Shown one piece after another: positions 50,115 through 58,745 of a DNA stretch of 64,000 bases. Source of the stretch: Enterococcus casseliflavus NBRC 100478 (GTDB lineage: Bacteria > Bacillota > Bacilli > Lactobacillales > Enterococcaceae). Under the pieces are notes generated by a model, which saw nothing but the letters and a program-made list of their open reading frames with translations, did not search any database and was not told where the DNA came from. The stretch's first letter is position 1, and each line of letters opens with the position of its first letter. The stretch spans positions 62,001-126,000 of the forward strand of contig NZ_BCPT01000004.1 in the NCBI RefSeq assembly GCF_001544095.1. Reading direction: 5' to 3'. The translations under genes were made by a program, and so were the position numbers.

Positions 50115-51395
50115 TCAAGAATAGAAGAAACGGATCAAGATCCCACCTAAAATCAGCACGATCGCACCACATAAACGGTTGGCCATTTGGGCAAAAGCAA
50201 TCATTTCCATTCTATCAGAGGCAGACAATACAGCGATATTGCCTGTTCCCCCCATGGAGTTGTTGATCATACCGGCGCCAATTGCGGTTTCAACGGGGTA
50301 CATCCCCAATACCATCCCGAAGAACCAGCTGGCAGCCCCCATAGATACGACACTGGTTAGGCAAAGCACGACAAATTGCCAAGTAAAGGCAGAGGCCAAT
50401 GTTGACAGATCGATCAATGCCAAACCAATCCCCGCCAAGACCGCGTGGGTCAAATTCGTCATCACAACATTGTTGAACATCACCACAGAATCTTCGAGTT
50501 TCTTAGGGACAATGTTCAAGGCTTTTAGAATAAAGACAATCACGATCATAAAGGCATACTCGTGAATTTTAGGGAAAAAGTCGCTTAAAATCGCACCAAC
50601 GACCAACAGTGAGAAGGAAAAGAGCATCCCGACCCCGATTTGTTGGGCATCAAGCGTTATTTTTGGTTTTTCTAATTCTTCTTTCGTGGCATTGATCAGT
50701 GTACCATGGCCATTGTATTTGGTTTTAGCAAAGGCCTTAGCGATAAATAAAGCACCAATAATGGCAAGAATATTCCCGAAAGTAACTGCTGGCGCTAATT
50801 GAGAAAAGATGGCAGCTTGATTGCCGTTTGCCAAGCCATCAGCATAAATTTGTGAAAGTGGGGTGATTCCCGCACCCATCCCGCCAGACATCATTGGTAG
50901 AGAGACATACATCACCGAATCAGCAAAGCCATTGCCTAGCAGCATACCGACAAGGCCGACGGAGAAAAAGCCTACTACCATAGTGATCAAAGCAACGGGA
51001 ATGAATTTCGTAGAAGCTTTCACCAACAAATTACGGTTCATCCCTAAAATCGAGCCGCAAATCAAAGCGGCAATATAGAAATCAAGAAAGCCAAAACCGC
51101 CCCCCATGAAGTCACTGACCGCGTCAATGACTTTCGTGGGTACGAGATGGAAGGAGGCTAAAAGGGTGGCACCAAGCAGGGTAAAAACTGACCCGCCGCC
51201 AAGATAAGAATTCATGATCGGGAGTTTTTCCCCAATGAAATACAGCAGGTGTCCTAAGGCAACCAGTAAAATGGTGATCCCAACCATATTTAATGGCAAC
51301 TTGTCTAAGGCAATCGCACTGAATATGACAACCATGAAAAAGAGATACAAGGGAAGACTAATTCCCGAAATCGTCATCGTTTTTAATTTATTCAT
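50115..51395 (-). CDS. mleP: 2-hydroxycarboxylate transporter (malate/citrate family)
   Basis: A 426-residue 2-HCT family carrier with about 11 membrane segments and the two GGxG reentrant-loop motifs (SGGMGAGITPL and NNSMGGTGNIAVLSA). The family includes MleP of Lactococcus (malate/lactate exchange), CitP and CitS. Linkage to a malolactic enzyme and a MleR-like regulator favours malate uptake in exchange for lactate. It follows mleS by 13 bases with SD AGGAAGG. Confidence 0.85.
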   Translation of the reverse strand: MNKLKTMTISGISLPLYLFFMVVIFSAIALDKLPLNMVGITILLVALGHLLYFIGEKLPIMNSYLGGGSVFTLLGATLLASFHLVPTKVIDAVSDFMGGGFGFLDFYIAALICGSILGMNRNLLVKASTKFIPVALITMVVGFFSVGLVGMLLGNGFADSVMYVSLPMMSGGMGAGITPLSQIYADGLANGNQAAIFSQLAPAVTFGNILAIIGALFIAKAFAKTKYNGHGTLINATKEELEKPKITLDAQQIGVGMLFSFSLLVVGAILSDFFPKIHEYAFMIVIVFILKALNIVPKKLEDSVVMFNNVVMTNLTHAVLAGIGLALIDLSTLASAFTWQFVVLCLTSVVSMGAASWFFGMVLGMYPVETAIGAGMINNSMGGTGNIAVLSASDRMEMIAFAQMANRLCGAIVLILGGILIRFFYS

Positions 51396-51408
51396 TTTTC
51401 AGACCTTC

Positions 51409-53031
51409 CTAGTATGTTGGATACCATTTGAGATTTTGGACAGCTTTTGCCATATCGGTTTCTTGCGCTTGGGCTAACCCTTGTTCTTTGGCTTTATTGG
51501 CAACTGCTTCAGCCACTTTGATAGAAACGTCCGCAACGTATTCAAATGGTGGAAGAACTGGTGCACCGGGTTGGCTCAAGTCAACCAAACCACTTAATGA
51601 GTGAGCAGCGGCACCAATCATTTCATCGGTCAAGAGAGAGGCTTCTGAAGCCAACATACCTAACCCTAGACCAGGATAGATCAAGGCGTTGTTTGCTTGA
51701 CCGATTTGGTAGTCGACCCCTTTGTATTGGATCGTTCCTGAAGGGACACCGGTTGCCACAAAGGCTTTTCCATCAGACCATTCGATTACTTGTTCAGCCG
51801 TTGCTTCTAATTTTTTGGTTGGATTCGAGATAGGGAAAATCACTGGACGAGCAGTGTTTTCACACATCGCTTCCACAACTTCTTTGGTAAAGGCACCGGC
51901 ATTGGTTGAAGTACCGACCAAAATCGTTGGTTTTGCGACTTTAATGACATTGATCAATTGCGTCATATCGCCAGCATTGGCAAAGTCAGCCCGTTTTTTG
52001 GCAAATGGTTTTTGTGCAGGAGTCAAATCGGACATATCATCGAACAAAAGCCCTTGTTTGTCAACCATAAAGAAATGATTGTAGGCTTCTTCTTCTGAAA
52101 GACCTTCGCTGACCATTTCGGCATGGACACGGCTGGCAATCCCGGCACCAGCGGAACCACCGCCATAACATAAGTAGACTTGATCCGTTAATTTTTCACC
52201 TGTAATATCTAATGCGCCGAAGATACCGCCCAGTACAACGATTCCCGTTCCTTGGATATCATCATTGAAAGTTGGAATCGATTGTTTGTATTTGTCCAAA
52301 ATCGTTGCAGCATTTGAACGGCCAAAGTCTTCCCAATGCAAGTAAAGTTTAGGGAACAATGATTCTGCCGTTTGAACAAATTGATCGATGAATTGGTAAT
52401 AGGCATCACCGTAGACACGTTCTTGCCGATTGCCTAGATACAAATGATCCTCTAACAATTCTTTACGGTTGGTCCCAGCATCGATCACGATTGGTAAAAC
52501 AGAAGCAGGGTCGATCCCAGCAGCTGCTGTATAAATCATCAATTTACCGACAGAAATATCGACACCTTGGACACCCCAGTCACCAATCCCAAGAATCCCT
52601 TCAGCGTCAGTGGCTACGATCAAGCGAATGTCCCGATCGCCAGCGGCATTTTTCAACGTTTCTTCGATGTTTTCTGGATGATTGATATCTAAGTATGCTG
52701 CATATTGAGGATCAACGAATAGGCGGCTGTAATTTTCAATGGTGTCAGCAATCGTTGGATCGTAGACGATCGGATTGAATTCAACGATATGTTGGTTGAA
52801 CAAATAGTAGAACAATGTCCGATTGGTATTAAAGATCTCCATTAAAAAGTGACGTTTTTCAATGTCGGATTCTTTGGTGACATATTGTAAATAGGCTTGT
52901 TCTGCTTGTTCTTCGATCGTTTGTACGTGAGGGGGCAATAAACCGATCAACCCTAGTTCTTTTCGTTCTTCTTGCGTAAACGCGGTTCCTTTGTTTAAAA
53001 ATGGGTTATTTAAAATGTCATGTGCTTTCAT
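51409..53031 (-). CDS. mleS: Malolactic enzyme (malic enzyme family, NAD-dependent)
   Basis: Converts L-malate to L-lactate and CO2. 540 residues from ATG 53031 ([19 protein letters not shown]) with SD GGAGG; the frame to 53076 has no SD. This length and N-terminus fit malolactic enzymes and not the ~390-residue lactic malic enzymes. Features are the catalytic [16 protein letters not shown] segment, the metal-site EDFGRSNA and [15 protein letters not shown], and the NAD fold [12 protein letters not shown] pyruvate-forming malic enzyme is the alternative. Confidence 0.9.
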   Translation of the reverse strand: MKAHDILNNPFLNKGTAFTQEERKELGLIGLLPPHVQTIEEQAEQAYLQYVTKESDIEKRHFLMEIFNTNRTLFYYLFNQHIVEFNPIVYDPTIADTIENYSRLFVDPQYAAYLDINHPENIEETLKNAAGDRDIRLIVATDAEGILGIGDWGVQGVDISVGKLMIYTAAAGIDPASVLPIVIDAGTNRKELLEDHLYLGNRQERVYGDAYYQFIDQFVQTAESLFPKLYLHWEDFGRSNAATILDKYKQSIPTFNDDIQGTGIVVLGGIFGALDITGEKLTDQVYLCYGGGSAGAGIASRVHAEMVSEGLSEEEAYNHFFMVDKQGLLFDDMSDLTPAQKPFAKKRADFANAGDMTQLINVIKVAKPTILVGTSTNAGAFTKEVVEAMCENTARPVIFPISNPTKKLEATAEQVIEWSDGKAFVATGVPSGTIQYKGVDYQIGQANNALIYPGLGLGMLASEASLLTDEMIGAAAHSLSGLVDLSQPGAPVLPPFEYVADVSIKVAEAVANKAKEQGLAQAQETDMAKAVQNLKWYPTY

Positions 53032-53186
53032 TATGTTCCTCCAATAGGTGTATTTTGAGTACTCGTTCATTTCCATTAGCTACTTTAATCCTCGGACAGA
53101 ATTATAGTCAACTATCGGTGGTATAATAAAAATTATTTATAACAAAACCGATGCGAGCTTGAATCGGCTAAGGGAGAAATCAGACG

Positions 53187-54083
53187 ATGAACATACGAGA
53201 TTTAGAATACTTTAACGCTTTGGCAGAGATGCTTTCTTTTACGCAAGTGGCGCATAAATTTGCTGTCAGTCAACCAACCGTCAGCTACGCTATCAAACGC
53301 TTGGAAGAGCATTATGGCTGTGATTTGATCGCTCGAGAAGCCTCTCATCGCTCCATCTCATTGACGACAGAGGGGGAAATTTTGAAGGCTCATGCGCAAT
53401 ATATCTTAGATGAATTTGTGACCTTGGACCGAGCCATCGACCATGCTAAAAACAATCGGACCCACATCGGTTTGCCGCCAATCATTCGTTCCAAAGTCTT
53501 TTCAAAACTCTTAGATGAAAAAGAGATCATCCGCTTTATTTCGAAATTTCACTTGGTATCTGGGGGATCCAATGAATTGCTTTCAAAACTATTATCAGGA
53601 AAAATCGATTTCAGCTTGTTGGGCAGTGTCAATCCCCTCGTCCACCCGAATCTGCAGGTGAAGTTGCTGCACCAGCAAGAGTTTTTTATCTTTGTGTCAA
53701 AAGAAAATCCATTGGCAGAAAAAAAGGAAATCTCATTCGAAGAAGCTGCTGAATATCCCTTTATCCTATTGGAAAAAGGCTATACCCATATGCGCGCCTT
53801 TCAGAATTTAAGTGAGAAATCAAAGAAGAAGCCAGAAGTCCCCTTTTATTTTTCAGACGTCCAGACGATTGGCCAACTGGTCAGTTCCAATATAGGCATT
53901 ACCCTGATGACGGAATTTCCCGTGTTTCAAGAAATGGAAGGCTTAGTGAAAATACCACTGGTCCCTGAAGATAAGGAGATCTTTTATATTCAATATGCCT
54001 ACTTAAAGAGTGCGATGTTGAATCAAGAGGTCCAGAAGTTGATTAGGATCTTGGATGAGCTGTCTTGGGAGGATGAAGGGTGA
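53187..54083 (+). CDS. mleR: LysR-family regulator of the malolactic genes
   Basis: A 298-residue LysR-type activator with N-terminal winged HTH (RDLEYFNALAEMLSFTQVAHKFAVSQPTVSYAIKRLEEHYG) and substrate-binding domain. It is divergent from mleS over 155 bases, the classic MleR arrangement. The shared interval contains a TATAAT and an AT-rich dyad near 53120-53145. Malate is the probable co-inducer. Confidence 0.88.
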   Translation: MNIRDLEYFNALAEMLSFTQVAHKFAVSQPTVSYAIKRLEEHYGCDLIAREASHRSISLTTEGEILKAHAQYILDEFVTLDRAIDHAKNNRTHIGLPPIIRSKVFSKLLDEKEIIRFISKFHLVSGGSNELLSKLLSGKIDFSLLGSVNPLVHPNLQVKLLHQQEFFIFVSKENPLAEKKEISFEEAAEYPFILLEKGYTHMRAFQNLSEKSKKKPEVPFYFSDVQTIGQLVSSNIGITLMTEFPVFQEMEGLVKIPLVPEDKEIFYIQYAYLKSAMLNQEVQKLIRILDELSWEDEG

Positions 54084-54297
54084 GGAATGGGGGTTTCTTG
54101 AGGTAAGGTCAGAGAAAAATGGTGTCGGTATGTGTTCTTGAGCTGCTGAAATAAAAGGGATCTTTCAACGTGGAAAAAACAAATGGATGGTTCCTTTAAA
54201 CGATGAAACGAGAAAAAAATTCCTTTACTTAGACCGTTCTTATCGCATGAAAAAACGCTGGAAGCCTTGATAAATATCGGTTTTTAGCGTGGGTTTT
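54084..54297. other. Intergenic region between mleR and the toxin-antitoxin locus
   Basis: No gene is recognisable. A short stretch near 54200-54260 (KRGKNSFT-like codons, MKKRWKP) suggests decayed coding sequence, but nothing assignable. Confidence 0.3.
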
Positions 54298-54306
54298 TGG
54301 TATAAT
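54298..54306 (+). promoter_or_regulatory. Toxin promoter (extended -10)
   Basis: TGGTATAAT is an extended -10 (TGnTATAAT) with T-rich sequence and no strong -35 upstream. It predicts a start near 54313, giving a ~50-base leader before the toxin reading frame. Confidence 0.6.
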
Positions 54307-54360
54307 AGTAGGACAGTAAAGTTTGTGACGGTGGCTATCTTTTGAAAGGTGGTGGTGCTT

Positions 54361-54504
54361 ATGAAAGTAAGTGTTCACTCTTTAGAAAGGAGAAGCCTTT
54401 TGTCTGTAGCTGAAGCATTAGGGCTAATGATTAGTTTCGGTTCTTTAATCGCAACGATTATCTTTGGCATCCTAACTGCAGCAAAAAACGACAAAAAAAA
54501 GTAA
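54361..54504 (+). CDS. Holin-like type I toxin (TxpA/BsrG-like, Hol-Tox family)
   Basis: Encodes a small membrane-active peptide of 47 residues from ATG 54361, or 34 from TTG 54400. The TTG has AGGAG seven bases before it and gives LSVAEALGLMISFGSLIATI, which matches the usual family start (xSVxEALxLMIxFG). One hydrophobic helix and a lysine tail (KNDKKK) are typical of toxins that depolarise the membrane. The 3' end is overlapped by a convergent small RNA. The family match is from pattern recognition. Confidence 0.82.
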   Translation: MKVSVHSLERRSLLSVAEALGLMISFGSLIATIIFGILTAAKNDKKK

Positions 54505-54609
54505 CCAGTCACTAAACTTTGGCGAGTTGACTGATTACTAAAATAATATAAAACTTGCCACCGTCTTAAACGGTGCTGTAGGGGAGTTGTTCACGCAACT
54601 CCTCTTTAC
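54493..54609 (-). ncRNA. Antisense RNA antitoxin (RatA-like)
   Basis: The minus-strand promoter TTGATA (54639-54644), a 17-base spacer and TATAAT (54616-54621) predict a start near 54609. The RNA would contain hairpins GGAGTTG/CAACTCC and CACCG/CGGTG. It ends in a perfect terminator, GTAATCAGTCA with TGACTGGTTAC plus T8 (54493-54500). It therefore covers the last codons and the 3' untranslated part of the toxin mRNA, the standard convergent type I layout. The toxin mRNA likely ends at the same GGAGTTG hairpin (54580-54605). Confidence 0.8.
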
Positions 54610-54842
54610 ACAGTAATTATAGCAAGATTTCGGTGAGATATCAATCATTGACGCTACAGACGTGCTATTGCACGTCTATTTTTTTGCCCTCCTAAGTGGT
54701 GGGGAGCAGCTGGAAGGTGGAGGGCAAAAAAGATCGCTTTTCTTTCTTAAAAATTTCTAAGTACTACCATTGTTCCATAATTTAATAACACATTTTCTCG
54801 GTATTATTAATCTATCGGGTACTTAAAATATCTTTCATGTGC

Positions 54843-55001
54843 ATGAAGAAACTGAATGAACAATGGAAAATACCAATAACGCCCTACAATCGGCGCTTAT
54901 ACTGGCTGCCTAGCTGGACAAAATGTGATTGCGGTGAGTTAGTAAAACAAGTTTATGTGAAAAAAGGGGATTTTTTCTATCCTGATGGGCTTTTTAAGTA
55001 A
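54843..55001 (+). pseudogene. Truncated paralogue of the CDCG zinc-ribbon protein
   Basis: 52 residues, KIPITPYNRRLYWLPSW-x-KCDCGEL, aligning with VPVTPYNQRWYWPPDW-x-ECDCGDL of the intact gene at 57792. It stops where the second cysteine pair (CKTC) should come. The following frames (55000-55105 and 55110-55212) encode unrelated protein-like stretches (ENLQFTQRKEELGIFKKNEA; DSGHVDWVSGTYFDFEIAKL), so this is a patchwork of gene fragments. The gap 54622-54842 contains only the antitoxin promoter and otherwise nothing recognised. Confidence 0.6.
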
Positions 55002-55254
55002 CGCTGCGACGGTTGAGAATCTGCAATTTACGCAAAGAAAAGAAGAGTTAGGTATTTTTAAGAAGAACGAAGCAAAGGCAATCCTTGATGCCATACATGC
55101 ACTATAAGATGAAGAGGATGTGATCCGCAAAACTTTTACAGATAGCGGTCATGTTGACTGGGTATCTGGAACGTATTTTGATTTTGAGATTGCAAAATTA
55201 ACGTTTGAATAATTACTGAAGGAATGGTCAAAACCAATTAGAGGAGGAACAACA

Positions 55255-55444
55255 ATGGATGATTTATTTCTAAATAAGGAACACTTTTCTGGGCGCCATT
55301 TTTGGAGTTAGTAAAGAGTCTTATATAGGATTGAATAGTTTGATTAAGTCGGATAATCACTTAGTAAATATTCTAATAACCAAGGTCAATCCTTTTGAAA
55401 TTATCAGTATAATCATACTCGCATATCTGTTTACAAAAAAATAG
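55255..55444 (+). pseudogene. Frameshifted small membrane protein
   Basis: ATG 55255 after SD GAGGAGG reads MDDLFLNKEHFSG, then shifts near the GGGCG at 55287-55292. In the next frame it continues to a TAG at 55442 (VSKESYIGLNSLIKSDN, then FEIISIIILAYLFTKK). It is a single-helix protein of ~60 residues if restored. Function unknown. Its place before a SpoIIM-like gene and ABC genes suggests it once belonged to that operon. Confidence 0.45.
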
Positions 55445-55451
55445 AAGGAAG

Positions 55452-56071
55452 TAAAAAAGATTTTACACTTATTATTTCTATATGGTATATCCTGGATTTG
55501 CTTATTCTTTACTTTTTTTCTAACTAAGAGGGGTTACTTTTCTGATGTTCCAAGATTACAAGAAAGAAATGCAAAATTAATGTGTTATTTTTTTTAACTT
55601 ACTTTATTATTGTTATTATTAGTTTGATGTTCATAAACTTAGATCGGCCAGAAGTAGTAATGGGCGAAAATGATTTTTACTTTTTCACAAAAGTTTTTTT
55701 CAATAATTTCATTTTTTTTTATATTATGTAGCGGATGTGTTCTAAATAAGTATGTTACCTATGTTGTAATAATATCTAATGCTTATCTTCTAGGCATTAA
55801 TACGCCGCTAATTATTATGTTACAAATGGGTGCAGTATCCGTTCTACTTCATGGAGGGATCGAGTTTTTTGGTTTTTTCTTGGGTGCACTTATTGGTTTG
55901 AAAAGTATTGAATATCATGTGGCAAACGTCAAAAATACAAAATTAATTTTATTATTAGGAATTATCGCTATTTTTCTAGGTGCATTGGTAGAAGCATATA
56001 TCACCGCTATTTTTAATGATTTAAATAAGGAGAATTACTATGCAGGAAATTTTGAAAGTAACAGATGTTAA
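55452..56071 (+). pseudogene. SpoIIM/DUF95-like membrane protein with frameshifts
   Basis: Three successive frames (55452-55600, 55600-55735, 55670-56071) encode parts of one membrane protein of ~200 residues. The C-terminal piece has the SpoIIM family hallmarks: an SNAYLLGI segment followed by LLHGGIEFFGFFLGALIGL. Upstream pieces are helix-rich (FLYGISWICLFFTFFLTK; FFTKVFFNNFIFF). One shift is at a T9 tract near 55710-55719. SpoIIM/DUF95 proteins occur with ABC ATPases in circular-bacteriocin and related export operons, matching the next genes. Confidence 0.6.
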
Positions 56072-56591
56072 TTTTGAGAGGAGCGACTTTAGTCTCAACA
56101 ACATAAGTTTTAAACTCTACAGTGGGGATATTGTTGGTTTGATAGGTGAAAATGGTGCAGGGAAAACAACTTTATTTAACGTAATATTTAAAAATTTAGA
56201 GCCGTCCAATGGAGAAATATCTTTTTGGGGCGATCAGCACACAAAAACAGACAAATCAGAAATGGCCATTATTCTAGACAAAAATCATTTCAACGCATCA
56301 TTTACAGCTATTGATATAAACTCTATTTTTAGCAAAGTTTTTAACAACTGGAACAAGGAGCTATTTTTTTCATACATAAAGGAATTCGACTTACCAAAAG
56401 ATAAAAAAATTAACGATTATTCACATGGTATGAAAGTGAAATTAAATTTTGCCTATGCTTTTTTTCGAAAGCCCAAATTGTTGTTGCTGGATGAGGCAAC
56501 TAATGGATTGGATCCCGTATTTAGAGATACATTACTATCTTATATATCAGATTTTTCAAAGGAAACTGGATGTGCTGTGTTTATTCCTTAA
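56040..56591 (+). CDS. ABC transporter ATP-binding protein, C-terminally truncated
   Basis: 183 residues, against the usual 230-300. Walker A GENGAGKTT, a degenerate signature YSHGMKVKLNFA and Walker B LLLLDEATNGLDP are present. The frame ends at GCAVFIP where family members continue with the SSH H-switch. The lost H-switch histidine should prevent normal ATP hydrolysis. SD AAGGAG precedes the ATG, and the gene overlaps the SpoIIM-like end by 32 bases. The end runs straight into permease sequence, suggesting an internal deletion. Confidence 0.85.
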   Translation: MQEILKVTDVNFERSDFSLNNISFKLYSGDIVGLIGENGAGKTTLFNVIFKNLEPSNGEISFWGDQHTKTDKSEMAIILDKNHFNASFTAIDINSIFSKVFNNWNKELFFSYIKEFDLPKDKKINDYSHGMKVKLNFAYAFFRKPKLLLLDEATNGLDPVFRDTLLSYISDFSKETGCAVFIP

Positions 56592-57208
56592 GGAATAAGA
56601 TTAAAATAATGTATGTTATCTCATTTTTGATCATATACTTTACTGCTGTTTTGATATTTAAAGAAACTGGGCTTATAATAGCTAATATTATTAGTATATT
56701 TTTTTCTGTATCGATTGTACTACCATTATTCACAGATGATCATAAAGACGATTGGTACTATTTTTCTACTACTTTGCCTATTAGACATACGGATATAGTC
56801 CTATCAAGATATACTGTTATGGGAGTTGTTCTAGCAACTATTTCACTATTCAATTTGATTGTAGATTCTATATTTTTACTTTTTTACAACCAATACTCAA
56901 TTTTGGTATACTTAAGTGTTATAGGATTATCAATAGCTATTAGTGTAATATACACTTCCCTTTTAATACCAGCGGTTTATTTAGCTGGAATAAACGGAAG
57001 CTCAATCGTTTTTCTGATACTGATTGTTATATTCATGTTAGTTCAAAACTTATTGAAAACTTCTATGATAAATGAAATATTTAAATTATCAAATTACATT
57101 CTCTTTTTCTGCTTGTTCTTAGTTTGTTTATTGTTTTTGCTTATATGGATATACCTATCTTTTAGAATTACAAAAAAGATGGTTAACCAATGTCCAAATA
57201 CAGATTAA
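56570..57208 (+). CDS. ABC-2 type permease, N-terminally truncated
   Basis: 212 residues with six hydrophobic segments of the ABC-2 type (ABC2_membrane family; DDHKDDWYYFSTTLPI is the characteristic cytoplasmic loop). The natural N-terminus, usually KKDLL..., is missing. The frame opens inside the truncated ATPase gene, reading SLRNKIKIMYVISFLII. ATPase end and permease start thus meet at one deletion point near 56580. It may still be translated from an internal ATG (56570 or 56609) but lacks a good SD. Confidence 0.7.
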   Translation: MCCVYSLRNKIKIMYVISFLIIYFTAVLIFKETGLIIANIISIFFSVSIVLPLFTDDHKDDWYYFSTTLPIRHTDIVLSRYTVMGVVLATISLFNLIVDSIFLLFYNQYSILVYLSVIGLSIAISVIYTSLLIPAVYLAGINGSSIVFLILIVIFMLVQNLLKTSMINEIFKLSNYILFFCLFLVCLLFLLIWIYLSFRITKKMVNQCPNTD

Positions 57209-57220
57209 AGGAGCTTTAAC

Positions 57221-57421
57221 ATGTACGATGTAAAGTCAAAAAAATTTTATTGTAACAGATGTAAGAAAGAAATAAGTACTTATGAAACATGTTGGACTAA
57301 ATGGCAATTTCCTCCCAAAATCAATAGCGCTCAAGAAAAATCCCTCAAGGCTTTAGAGAATCAAAATGCATCTATCTTATGTTTAAAGTGCGCCAACAAT
57401 ATTTTCTCTGAACCGTTTTAA
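57221..57421 (+). CDS. Small zinc-ribbon-like protein of unknown function
   Basis: 66 residues with two cysteine pairs, FYCNRCKKE and ILCLKCANN, separated by ~40 residues: a treble-clef or rubredoxin-like zinc site. SD AAGGAG lies before ATG 57221, 13 bases after the permease stop, so it is probably co-transcribed. I do not recognise a family. A WTKWQFPP motif is reminiscent of the WPPDW of the next zinc-ribbon gene. Confidence 0.65.
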   Translation: MYDVKSKKFYCNRCKKEISTYETCWTKWQFPPKINSAQEKSLKALENQNASILCLKCANNIFSEPF

Positions 57422-57532
57422 AAAGTTGATGTATTTATACTTCCCGTTATTAGTTACCAAATAAGATGTATTTCAGGATAAAAAAGGTGTCAGAAACTTA
57501 ATAGTTTTTGATCCTTTTTTGATCCCTCGTTT

Positions 57533-57695
57533 AAGGGGGCACTGGAACATCCGTACAGAAAATAGCGGTAGTTTTTGGGAATGATTAATTAGAATCATTT
57601 TGACAATGACTTTTTGAAACTATAAAACATTGTTATAATAAGATTTTATAACTTATTTTACTGATTGCCAAAAACTAATGTTCCAGTGGCCCTTA
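57533..57695. mobile_element. MITE-like element with terminal inverted repeats
   Basis: About 163 bases with no coding sequence. The left end TAAGGGGGCACTGGAACAT and the reverse complement of the right end TAAGGGCCACTGGAACAT are almost identical. A second matching block, TAGTTTTTGG, lies inside both ends, the left copy being displaced by an 18-base insertion. Ends AGGG...CCCT flanked by TA suggest a TA target duplication, as in IS630/mariner-type elements. It sits between two small zinc-ribbon genes. Confidence 0.65.
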
Positions 57696-57791
57696 TAGAG
57701 ACAAATTTATAACAAGAAAAGTCTATTCTGAAAAACACTATATAATAAATATATACACGTTATAGTGTTTTATCACGAAGGGATGATTCAT

Positions 57792-58034
57792 ATGGTTTTT
57801 GAGCGGAAATGTTACGGTGACCAAGGGAAAGTACCTGTTACACCGTATAATCAACGATGGTATTGGCCACCTGATTGGATAGAATGCGATTGTGGTGATC
57901 TAGAAAAAATTACGGTAAGGAAAGGAAATTCTTTTTACTCAAATGGACATTATCTATGCAAAACTTGTGACCGAGAGTATCGAAAAATTGATGGTACTAA
58001 TCGATTTGTTTTAGTGAGAGATAAGGTAAATTAA
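57792..58034 (+). CDS. Small CDCG/CKTC zinc-ribbon protein of unknown function
   Basis: 80 residues from ATG 57792, nine bases after GAAGGG; GTG 57765 and ATG 57783 are possible earlier starts. Motifs are VPVTPYNQRWYWPPDWIECDCG (residues shown by position) and YLCKTCDREY, forming a Cys4 zinc site. It is the intact copy of the fragment at 54843-55001, so this family duplicated locally. Function unknown. The location next to ABC-export and toxin genes makes a role in an antagonism or immunity cluster possible but unproven. Confidence 0.6.
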   Translation: MVFERKCYGDQGKVPVTPYNQRWYWPPDWIECDCGDLEKITVRKGNSFYSNGHYLCKTCDREYRKIDGTNRFVLVRDKVN

Positions 58035-58255
58035 AAAATTTATTAATCCATGTATTCTTAGAGCATTGCTAATAGTGCAGTGTTTTTTTTATGAAGATGA
58101 TGCAACTACTTTATAAAATTTACCTAATAATGTATTTCCCTTCTATATCAGTAATCGTTTACAGTATTGTTTTATTACATCTTCAAACTGTTATCTAGAC
58201 TAAGACATGTTTTTTTTATATAATCAAGATAATTAATTACTTGAGGGGTTTAATA

Positions 58256-58646
58256 ATGAAAAAGAACTATCAAAAATTATTTTTGTCAGTGTAATAATGG
58301 TCTCAACTTTGTTGATAATCAGATTCCAAAAAAAGAAGTTAGCTACCTTCCAGTTCATTATTTTACAGAAGTTATTACAGATAATAAACAAGAACTAATT
58401 GATAGATCGAATATAAACAAAGTCTCAATTGCTGATAAACAATTAATTGTAGAACTGAAAAATGAATTGAACAACTATGATGAAGTATCATATTTACTCG
58501 ATGGAAATGATGATGAACTAACGTTGTCACTTTATATTAATCAAAATAATAATAGAAGTAATAATTCTCAGAGTCACAGTAAATCAACCTTAGTTTTTCC
58601 ATTAACTAACAACATTGAATCTGGTATCAATATAGTGAATATATAA
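58256..58646 (+). pseudogene. Decayed secreted protein gene
   Basis: ATG 58256 after SD GAGGGG starts a signal-peptide-like MKKNYQKLFLSV that stops at once. The hydrophobic core continues in a second frame (IMVSTLLII). The mature part continues in a third frame without a start codon from ~58295 to the TAA at 58646 (EVSYLPVHYFTEVITDNKQE ... YDEVSYLLDGNDDELTL), an extracellular, Asn-rich domain of ~110 residues. Two single-base shifts near 58290-58320 would restore it. Family not recognised. Confidence 0.55.
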
Positions 58647-58745
58647 GCTAATAATTAATAAGAGAGCTGAATCGATTCGAAAAGAGTAACAAGGATGATT
58701 TTGAATTTTAAATTATTAGATTAGGTGAGTGAGGAATATAATATA

